Shown: piece by piece, positions 1 to 4,787 of the stretch
Numbering within the stretch: the first letter of the stretch is position 1
Layout: each line of letters starts with the position of its first letter
Origin: Anaerolineae bacterium
GTDB lineage: Bacteria > Chloroflexota > Anaerolineae > Epilineales > JAHCIE01
Assembly (NCBI GenBank): GCA_026129385.1
Contig: JAHCIE010000254.1
Span: 1 to 5,216, forward strand
Direction of reading: 5' to 3'
Length of the DNA stretch: 5,216 nt
Notes under the pieces: model-generated
The model's database searches: none
The model's input: only the letters and a program-made list of their open reading frames with translations
Told to the model about the DNA's origin: nothing
Translations under genes and position numbers: made by a program

Positions 1-286
1 CCAGGATGGCCGGGATGGCTGGCAGCAGGAAGAAGAAGATCATGACCACGCCGTGGGCCGTGAAGATCTTGTTGTAGTCGTCGGGCGTGACGATGTTCGC
101 CTCTGGTGTCAATAACTCCAGGCGAATCATGCCTGCCGCTGCTCCGCCGACGATGAAGAAGACCAGAATCACCATGAGGTATAGCATGGCGATGCGTTTG
201 TGGTCGGTTGTCAACAACCACGATAGGATGCCGTAGTTGGTATTGAGGTAGTTCCGTCGTCGCGTTGGTAGTGTTACGGTCGCCAT
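1..286 (-). CDS. coxA: Cytochrome c oxidase subunit I, N-terminal fragment (cut by left window edge)
   Basis: Catalytic heme-copper subunit of an aa3/caa3-type oxidase, which reduces oxygen to water in the cytoplasmic membrane and pumps protons. Only the first 95 codons are in the window. Translating the minus strand from the ATG at 286 gives an open frame to base 1. Visible landmarks are TTDHKRIAMLYL (residues 26-37), the first membrane helix (about 32-54), Arg55 in the MIRLELLTP stretch, which matches the conserved arginine that contacts the heme a formyl group, and FTAHGVVMIFFF (75-86), where His78 matches the first heme a ligand at the start of helix II. The start lies 3 nt after the coxB stop and has a GGGAG ribosome binding site. 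The CuB site, cross-linked Tyr and proton channels lie outside the window, so oxidase subtype cannot be read here. Family assignment is very secure; the caa3 label comes from the neighbouring subunit II. Confidence 0.96.
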   Translation of the reverse strand, partial: MATVTLPTRRRNYLNTNYGILSWLLTTDHKRIAMLYLMVILVFFIVGGAAAGMIRLELLTPEANIVTPDDYNKIFTAHGVVMIFFFLLPAIPAIL

Positions 287-289
287 GGT

Positions 290-1318
290 CTATCTCCCGC
301 TAGCGGTCGGGTGAGGCTGGTTCTCCAGCGACTTGATGTAGGCGATCAACTGGAGGATCTGGGCGTCGCTCACTCGGCCCTGGTACGTCGGCATCGCCGG
401 GCCATAGCCCTGGACAATCTTGGCATTCGGGTTGATAACGGACTCGCGGATGTATGAGTCGTCCGCCGTTACGGACTGGCCGCTGGTCAACTCTACGGGC
501 TTGTTGTAGACACCCAGGAGCGAGGGGCCGGGGCCTTTGCCGTCGGGCAGGTGGCAGGCATTGCAGCCTAGCTCGGTGAACAGGGCCTCCCCTGCTGCGG
601 CCGGCGTCTGTGTCTGGCCGCCGCCAGCGGCTGCCCCGCCAGCGGCTGCCCCACCAGCGGCGCCGGCCCCGCCGGTCGTCGTGGCGCTTTGGCCGCCACT
701 TGCGAGCCATTGCTGGTAATCCGCTGGCTCCATCACGTAGATCCAGCCAATCATGCCCGAGTGCTCGGTGCCGCAGTATTCGGCGCAGAATAGACGGAAG
801 CGCCCGGTCTTGGTGGCCTGGAACCACATGTTCGTGTATCGCCCGGGCAGTACGTCCTGCTTGGTGCGAAAGTCGGGGATGAAGAAGCTATGAATGACGT
901 CTTGGGAGATCATTTGCAGGCGCACCGGGGTGTTGACCGGAATGTGCAACTCGTTGATCTCCTCCGGCCCTTCGGGGTGAATGATCTTCCACATCCATTG
1001 CCGCCCGATGACCCAGACCTCCATCGAGTTCGCCGGCGCATCGTAGTTCTGAACGTAGACGATCGCTGCCCAGAAGAAGGTGGCGATGGCGATGAGCGTC
1101 AGGCCGAAGATCCAGCCTAGCTCCATCTTCGTGTTGCCGTAGACGGGCGTCGGAATGTAGCTCTCGTCGCGGCGGCGATACTTGATGACGAAGACGAGAG
1201 CCGTGATCACGATGGCGACGGCAATTAGGGTGGTGGTGATGGTGAGGAACCAGAAGATCAGGTCGACTCTGGGAGCCAGTACCGATGCCTGGTCAGGGAA
1301 TATGGGCAAACCCGGCAT
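290..1318 (-). CDS. coxB: Cytochrome c oxidase subunit II with fused C-terminal cytochrome c domain (caa3 type)
   Basis: Electron entry subunit of the oxidase: takes electrons into a fused heme c, passes them to binuclear CuA and on to heme a in CoxA. With the ATG at 1318 it is 342 residues. Two membrane helices (about 21-46 and 67-90) are followed by a cupredoxin domain (about 97-200) with the aromatic patch RQWMW (106-110) and all CuA ligands: His143, Cys178, Glu180, Cys182, His186 and Met189 (CAEYCGTEHSGM). A Gly/Ala-rich linker (about 207-240) leads to a class I cytochrome c domain with CNACH (252-256; His256 proximal ligand) and the likely distal ligand Met309 in GYGPAMP. There is no cleavable signal peptide; the short N-terminus before helix 1 is expected outside. 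A GTG at 1363 would add 15 Arg-rich residues but has no good ribosome binding site, whereas ATG 1318 has GGAG 7 nt upstream. It sits between sco, whose product should load its CuA, and coxA. Confidence 0.97.
   Translation of the reverse strand: MPGLPIFPDQASVLAPRVDLIFWFLTITTTLIAVAIVITALVFVIKYRRRDESYIPTPVYGNTKMELGWIFGLTLIAIATFFWAAIVYVQNYDAPANSMEVWVIGRQWMWKIIHPEGPEEINELHIPVNTPVRLQMISQDVIHSFFIPDFRTKQDVLPGRYTNMWFQATKTGRFRLFCAEYCGTEHSGMIGWIYVMEPADYQQWLASGGQSATTTGGAGAAGGAAAGGAAAGGGQTQTPAAAGEALFTELGCNACHLPDGKGPGPSLLGVYNKPVELTSGQSVTADDSYIRESVINPNAKIVQGYGPAMPTYQGRVSDAQILQLIAYIKSLENQPHPTASGR
294..298 (-). promoter_or_regulatory. Ribosome binding site of coxA, inside the coxB end
   Basis: GGGAG on the minus strand, 7 nt before the coxA ATG at 286. 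It is formed by the last codons of coxB, and the coxB stop TAG (290-292) lies between it and the coxA start. A ribosome finishing coxB is therefore already placed at the coxA start, which suggests translational coupling of subunits II and I. Confidence 0.7.
622..663 (-). repeat. 15-bp tandem repeat encoding the Gly/Ala linker of CoxB
   Basis: Two identical 15-bp units (622-636 and 637-651, plus-strand unit CGCCAGCGGCTGCCC) are followed by a partial, diverged third copy to about 663. In the coxB frame each unit encodes a five-residue Gly-Gly-Ala-Ala-Ala module, within a longer low-complexity Gly/Ala/Thr stretch joining the CuA domain to the cytochrome c domain. The period is a multiple of three, so copy-number change would alter linker length without a frameshift. 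Confidence 0.85.
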
Positions 1319-1325
1319 AAACCTA

Positions 1326-1329
1326 CTCC
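1326..1329 (-). promoter_or_regulatory. Ribosome binding site that decides the coxB start
   Basis: GGAG on the minus strand, 7 nt before the ATG at 1318. The alternative GTG at 1363 has only a G-run about 16 nt upstream, too far for normal initiation. This supports the 342-residue product beginning MPGLPIFPDQ over the 357-residue reading. Confidence 0.7.
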
Positions 1330-1344
1330 ATCTGAGAGATGCAC

Positions 1345-1366
1345 GGCGGGCCCGGCTGGGCACGCC
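1345..1366 (-). other. GC-rich hairpin in the sco-coxB intergenic gap
   Basis: In the minus-strand RNA these 22 nt can fold into arms GGCGTGCCC and GGGCCCGCC, pairing 8 G-C base pairs with one internal T-C mismatch, around a four-base AGCC loop. It starts 8 nt after the sco stop codon and ends about 15 nt before the coxB ribosome binding site. No T-tract follows, so it does not look like an intrinsic terminator. A role in mRNA processing, 3'-end protection or modulation of coxB translation is possible but is inference; chance folding of GC-rich sequence is the alternative. Confidence 0.45.
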
Positions 1367-1374
1367 AGACGGCG

Positions 1375-2226
1375 TTATACCCCCGGCGAGGGCTTCCGCG
1401 CGTCGCGGCGGAACATGACGATCATGAAGCCGGCCAATAGGACGAAGGCGATCAGCGAGCCGATGCGCACGGTGTTGAGGATTGCCAGGCTGTACTTCCC
1501 AATCGTCGGGTCGTACTGGTAGCAGAAGAGCAGTACCTTATCGACCAGCGTTCCAATCTGGCCCTGCGATGAGTCGATAAGCCCCAGGCGCAGGTCCTGC
1601 CCCGAGTAGTTGGGCGCAAACAGGTACTTGGACACGCGACCATCCGGCGTTAGTAGCAGGACGACGTCGGGGTGGACGTATTCCCCCGCAGTCTCGTCGT
1701 AGGCATAGCGGAAGCCCACACTGTCGGCCAGTTCTTCGATGGCCGCCTGGTCGCCGGTGAGGAAGTGCCAGTAGGTATCGACGCCTGGTCGCGGGTAGCG
1801 GTGTTCAAACGCGCTCTTTGTGCGGGCGGCATCCTGGGGTGTTTCCCGCGGGTTGATGCTCACCGAGACGATGTTGTATTGCTCGCCGATGTTGAACGAG
1901 ATGGTGCCCAGCTTCTGCACCAGATCATCCAGGACAACGGAGCAGGTATTTTTGCAGTTGTAGTAGTTCAGCGTCAGGATGACTGGCTTGCCATCGGTCA
2001 GGTAATCGCGCAAGCTGACAGAGCGCCAGATTTCATCCCGGAAGACCAGGTCGAGCGGGACCTGGGCGTCCAGCTTCTGATCCAGGCCCACTTTGTCGAG
2101 AATCGGTGGCCTGGGCGGCTCGGCGCGCGCCGGGCCGGTCAATAGCCCGAGGATTACGAAGGCCAGCCCCAGCGCCCACACTGCTCGCCGCAAGCCGCCA
2201 GGTAGCCCATCAAACTTCGCGTTCAT
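1375..2226 (-). CDS. SCO1/SenC-family copper chaperone, C-terminally membrane-anchored
   Basis: Thioredoxin-fold protein expected to deliver copper to, or reduce the cysteines of, the CuA site of CoxB on the outer face of the membrane. It is 283 residues. A signal-like segment after RR (residues 13-35) ends in PARA before EPPRPP, a plausible cleavage site after Ala35. The SCO domain follows, with the copper-binding CxxxC as Cys91-KNT-Cys95 in LNYYNCKNTC and the third ligand His185 in EYVHPDVVLLLTPDGRVSKY. A second hydrophobic helix near the C-terminus (about 249-271) is followed by the basic tail RRDARK, predicting a C-terminal anchor with its end in the cytoplasm. Textbook SCO1 is N-terminally anchored; a C-terminal anchor with the preceding FCYQYDPTIGKY stretch is, from memory, typical of SCO proteins in ACIII/cox clusters. 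The ATG at 2226 has GAGG 7 nt upstream. Placement just before coxB fits its role. Confidence 0.93.
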   Translation of the reverse strand: MNAKFDGLPGGLRRAVWALGLAFVILGLLTGPARAEPPRPPILDKVGLDQKLDAQVPLDLVFRDEIWRSVSLRDYLTDGKPVILTLNYYNCKNTCSVVLDDLVQKLGTISFNIGEQYNIVSVSINPRETPQDAARTKSAFEHRYPRPGVDTYWHFLTGDQAAIEELADSVGFRYAYDETAGEYVHPDVVLLLTPDGRVSKYLFAPNYSGQDLRLGLIDSSQGQIGTLVDKVLLFCYQYDPTIGKYSLAILNTVRIGSLIAFVLLAGFMIVMFRRDARKPSPGV

Positions 2227-2233
2227 AACAACG

Positions 2234-2237
2234 CCTC
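2234..2237 (-). promoter_or_regulatory. Ribosome binding site of the SCO gene
   Basis: GAGG on the minus strand, 7 nt before the ATG at 2226. It lies in the 54-nt gap after the 213-residue protein gene. That gap holds no convincing -35/-10 pair or terminator, consistent with read-through transcription. Confidence 0.55.
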
Positions 2238-2280
2238 AAATCCTTTCCCATAACTTTCGACGCCAGCGAACTCGTGCCAA

Positions 2281-2922
2281 CTACTTGCTTTCTGCGGCTG
2301 GAACATAGCGTCCGCCATTCGAGTCGGGCGGGGGCGCCTGGTTCAGGAGCGCATTGACCAGCTCTTCGGAGCCTGTCGCCGTCGGCAGGCCCTGGATTAC
2401 CACAATCTGCATGGCCTGGTCGATGGGGATGCGGGCAATGCCAGTATCCTTATTCACCCAGCCGTAGGTGGTGAGGTCGGCCAGGCTTTGGGCGACCATC
2501 ACGCGGTACTCCAGGTTGGGGTCGGCGCGGGCCACGACACCGGGCGGTGGCGCGGGGACCGGGGCCGCCGCGACGCCCGCTGAAGGGACGCCTACCTCAG
2601 GCTTTTCCTTGGTTACCGCGCTGACCACCAGGACGGCGACGCCGAAGGCGATAACCGACACAATCATCAGGCCGACGATGAAGGCGATCAACGGTCGGAC
2701 GTTGGCGCGGTTTGGCTCATGCCCTTCCTCGATGGCTTCCTCGAGTTGGCTCGCTGGCTCGGCGCCCTGCTCCTGCTCGTAGAGTAGCTCGGACGAGGGT
2801 GGCTCCGGTGCGTCCTCGGCATCAACGGTGGCCTGGATGCCCGGCTTGCCGGACTGGGGAACTTCGCGCCAGTTCTCGTAGGGTGGCTGGTCTTGGGCGC
2901 TACCAGGGGTATGTTCAGCCAT
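2281..2922 (-). CDS. Single-pass membrane protein of unknown function in ACIII/oxidase cluster
   Basis: Function not known to me. The 213 residues fall into four parts. Residues 1-72 are acidic, Pro/Glu/Gln-rich and probably disordered, with about 17 Asp/Glu against 2 Arg/Lys. One membrane helix spans about 78-102 and is followed by K105 and K107. An Ala/Pro/Val linker covers about 111-132. A compact C-terminal module (about 134-185) holds LTTYGWVNKDTGIARIPIDQ (150-169) then AMQIVVIQGLP. From memory, a YGWVD...G.VRIPI..AM pattern recurs in small membrane proteins encoded beside ACIII, sco and cox genes in many phyla, which suggests an accessory or assembly protein with its module outside the membrane; this is inference. 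It lacks CxxCH, Cys pairs or His clusters, so no heme or copper role is visible. It could be a divergent small ACIII subunit in the ActG position. The ATG at 2922 has AGGAG 10 nt upstream; flanking gaps are 42 and 54 nt. Confidence 0.85.
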   Translation of the reverse strand: MAEHTPGSAQDQPPYENWREVPQSGKPGIQATVDAEDAPEPPSSELLYEQEQGAEPASQLEEAIEEGHEPNRANVRPLIAFIVGLMIVSVIAFGVAVLVVSAVTKEKPEVGVPSAGVAAAPVPAPPPGVVARADPNLEYRVMVAQSLADLTTYGWVNKDTGIARIPIDQAMQIVVIQGLPTATGSEELVNALLNQAPPPDSNGGRYVPAAESK

Positions 2923-2932
2923 GCGATTCCAT

Positions 2933-2937
2933 CTCCT
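2933..2937 (-). promoter_or_regulatory. Ribosome binding site of the 213-residue membrane protein gene
   Basis: AGGAG within a longer purine run (AAGAGGAGA) on the minus strand, 10 nt before the ATG at 2922. It is slightly distant but strong, and lies in the 42-nt gap after actF. Confidence 0.6.
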
Positions 2938-2964
2938 CTTGAGGCCCCCGATCGGGCATCGTCG

Positions 2965-4152
2965 CTAGTGACCGTGGCCGTGGCCGTGGGTGTTTGGCGG
3001 CGGCAGGCGATGATCGGATAGCGATAGCAGTGGTCGCCGCTGAAGCTGCCATAGGTAGAAGGCTAGCCAGAGGCCGCCGATGCCAACGGTCAACACCAGA
3101 TCGGTCCACGAGATCATCAAGGTCTGGGAGAACTCGGGGTTGACGAGCCAGAGCATGTTCAGGAACTGGGTAATCACGAGCAGTAGGGCTACGCCGGCCA
3201 TCGACCGCGGATTGCGCTTGATGTCGACCGATAGCAGCAGCACGAAGGGCACGATGAACCCGGCGACGATGATGATGAGGGTTATCCACTGCCAGCCGCC
3301 GTTGCCGCGCAGGATGTACCACGGGGTCTCCTCGGCAATGTTGGCGTACCACATTAGCAGGAACTGGGAGAAGGTGAAGTACATCCAGATCAGGACTATC
3401 GATAGGGCGAAGCCGCCATAGTTTCCCAGGATGCTGGGGCTCATATAGTCGGAGAGCGGCTCTTTGTCGTAGAGCATGGTTACGTTGAGCATGAGGAAGC
3501 CGACGGCGGCAACAAACAGCCCGGCGCCGACGATCGCGCCGAAGATGCTCGATACCCAGGTGGGCTGCAGGGTCATCACGTAGTCGATGCCCGCGAAGGT
3601 TACTGTCAGTACCAGGAGTACGAGGCCGATGCCGCTCAGGTTCTTCATGCGAACGTGGTATTTGGGGTCGTTGACACGATCCTCGGCTGACGCCCAGTGG
3701 TTCAGCGCCAATGCGAGGCCAATCCAGATCACAAAGTACAGGATGGTGCGGGCGATGAAGAAGGGCACGTTGAGGTAGGGCTGCTTGTGCTGGAGGAGTG
3801 CGTTGGCAGCCACGGAGTTGGGATCGGCCCACGGGTAGAGGTATGGGATGCCGATCCAGATGGGGATGACCAGGATGGCTAGCAGGGGCAGGGTACGGGT
3901 CGCGGCTTCCATGAAGCGCCGGGCGACGGCGGTCCAGGCTCCACCCGCCTGATGGTGGACCATGAGCAGGCCCAGGCTACCGAGCGCGATGCCGAGCCAG
4001 AACAGCCAGCCAATCAGGTAGCCGCGGTAGAACTGGAGCGGGCTGAGGAACAGCGCGGCGAGGCCCACGACAATACCCAGCGCGCCCAGAATCAAGGCCC
4101 AGCGCTGAATCGAGCTTAACTCCCGTGGGGCGGCGTATGTGGTATCTGTCAT
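2965..4152 (-). CDS. actF: Alternative complex III membrane subunit ActF
   Basis: Integral membrane subunit of the quinol-oxidising ACIII, related to the NrfD/PsrC-like subunit ActC but without a cofactor of its own; proposed to help form a proton path. It is 395 residues with about ten hydrophobic helices (roughly 18-36, 45-66, 87-107, 128-150, 172-190, 203-223, 245-268, 287-308, 318-338, 347-368). Family-like stretches are LLMVHHQAGGAW (62-73), TFAGIDYVMTLQPTWVSSIF (185-204) with Asp190 in the membrane, and YFTFSQFLLMWYANIAEET (258-276). The start ATG at 4152 overlaps the actE stop as ATGA and has GGGAGG 6 nt upstream, implying translational coupling. The protein ends in an unusual alternating tail HGHGHGH. 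Positive charges after the last helix (QRRP) suggest the tail is cytoplasmic. ActC is the main alternative, but the position after actE and the length favour ActF. Confidence 0.93.
   Translation of the reverse strand: MTDTTYAAPRELSSIQRWALILGALGIVVGLAALFLSPLQFYRGYLIGWLFWLGIALGSLGLLMVHHQAGGAWTAVARRFMEAATRTLPLLAILVIPIWIGIPYLYPWADPNSVAANALLQHKQPYLNVPFFIARTILYFVIWIGLALALNHWASAEDRVNDPKYHVRMKNLSGIGLVLLVLTVTFAGIDYVMTLQPTWVSSIFGAIVGAGLFVAAVGFLMLNVTMLYDKEPLSDYMSPSILGNYGGFALSIVLIWMYFTFSQFLLMWYANIAEETPWYILRGNGGWQWITLIIIVAGFIVPFVLLLSVDIKRNPRSMAGVALLLVITQFLNMLWLVNPEFSQTLMISWTDLVLTVGIGGLWLAFYLWQLQRRPLLSLSDHRLPPPNTHGHGHGH
2968..2988 (-). repeat. Short repeat encoding the His-Gly tail of ActF
   Basis: A 6-bp unit (GTGGCC on the plus strand, with one variant GTGACC) repeats immediately before the actF stop and encodes alternating His and Gly, giving the C-terminus HGHGHGH. 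His codons are all CAC while Gly codons are GGC, GGC and GGT, so the stretch is nearly but not perfectly regular. Confidence 0.8.
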
Positions 4153-4787
4153 GGTGAGCCTCCCGCCTCCACCTGTTGCCGCTGTTCGGCTGACATGTTC
4201 TGGACGTTCACGTTCTGGCTGAATTGGAGTGCGCGGATGTAGGCGGCGATGGCCCAGCGATCCGAGGCGTTGACCTGGAAGGCATAGGTGGGCATGCGGG
4301 CCCAGCCGGCATTCATGGCATTAACGAAATGGCCGACCGGCGCATTGATCAGCCGCGGGTCGTAGAAGGAGGGCGGCTGCGGATAGCCGCGCTGCACCAC
4401 CACGCCGTTGCCGACCCCGGTGTAGCCGTGGCACGGCGTGCAGTAGATGTTGTACCGTTCCTGGCCGCGCTCCATCATGGCCATGGTCACGGGGTACGGG
4501 AACTCGCTCACTTCGTTACCTGCGGCGTCCTTGCCTGTTACGTAGGCGCTGGTGGGGCTGGCAATGAAGCCGCGCGCAACCGTGTTGGGAACCTGGGGCC
4601 GGTTGCTCATCTGGTCGCGGAAGAAGGGGTTTTCGTCGTAGGAGACGAACTTGGGCTGGGCCGCCATGGTCTGCCAGCTCATCTTGGGGCTGGCGCAGCC
4701 GCTCAGCAGCACAGCGCCTAGCGCGAGGATGAGCAGGCCTAAGCCCAGGTGGAGACGCGGCCCGGAGCCGAGGCTAGTGCGGGACAT
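4149..4787 (-). CDS. actE: Alternative complex III monoheme cytochrome c lipoprotein ActE
   Basis: Membrane-tethered cytochrome c subunit of ACIII on the outer face; part of its heme c chain and a likely exit point to the oxidase. With the ATG at 4787 it is 212 residues. It starts with a lipoprotein signal: hydrophobic run to residue 28, lipobox Leu28-Ser29-Gly30-Cys31 followed by ASPK. Next come the ActE-type region DENPFFRDQMSNRPQVPNTV (51-70) with ARGF after it, the heme c site CTPCH (116-120; His120 proximal ligand), and the probable distal ligand Met165 in ARMPTY. Only one CxxCH is present. A GTG at 4805 would add six residues but lacks a ribosome binding site; ATG 4787 has GAGG 6 nt upstream. 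The chosen start overlaps the end of actD by 14 nt, and its stop overlaps the actF start, so actD-E-F look translationally linked. Confidence 0.96.
   Translation of the reverse strand: MSRTSLGSGPRLHLGLGLLILALGAVLLSGCASPKMSWQTMAAQPKFVSYDENPFFRDQMSNRPQVPNTVARGFIASPTSAYVTGKDAAGNEVSEFPYPVTMAMMERGQERYNIYCTPCHGYTGVGNGVVVQRGYPQPPSFYDPRLINAPVGHFVNAMNAGWARMPTYAFQVNASDRWAIAAYIRALQFSQNVNVQNMSAEQRQQVEAGGSP
4159..4164 (-). promoter_or_regulatory. Ribosome binding site of actF, inside the actE end
   Basis: GGGAGG on the minus strand, 6 nt before the actF ATG at 4152. It lies in the codons for the Gly-Gly end of ActE. Together with the ATGA stop/start overlap (4149-4152) it points to coupled translation of the two ACIII subunits. 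Confidence 0.7.

Noticed and set aside
300..827. 175-codon open frame on the minus strand within coxB
   Set aside because: Alternate frame of the CuA and cytochrome c region; Arg/Pro/Gly-rich and lacking any motif, while the coxB frame carries all ligands.
1672..2145. 157-codon open frame on the plus strand opposite sco
   Set aside because: Antisense to the conserved SCO domain including the CxxxC site; no ribosome binding site or domain features that would support a real gene.
2227..2280. Possible internal promoter or terminator before sco
   Set aside because: I found no -10/-35 pair at normal spacing and only a 4-bp stem (TTCG/CGAA) on the minus strand; not enough to call either.
2947..2956. 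10-bp perfect palindrome CCCGATCGGG between actF and the next gene
   Set aside because: Too short for a typical operator call, has no loop as a hairpin and no T-tract. Expected by chance in GC-rich sequence.
2915..3832. 305-codon open frame on the minus strand overlapping actF
   Set aside because: It lies in another frame inside actF, is Arg/Pro/His-rich without recognisable domains, and covers the region where the actF frame encodes clear membrane helices and family motifs. Long shadow frames are common in GC-rich genes.
2965..4152. Reading the ten-helix protein as ActC, NrfD or another PSRC-type quinol subunit
   Set aside because: It follows actD and actE, has the FAGIDYVMTLQPTW and FSQFLLMWYANI stretches I associate with ActF, and has the ActF length. 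ActC is expected upstream of actD, outside the window.
4224..4721. 165-codon open frame on the plus strand opposite actE
   Set aside because: Antisense to the heme-binding region of actE; Val/Gly/His-rich composition fits a reverse-complement shadow.
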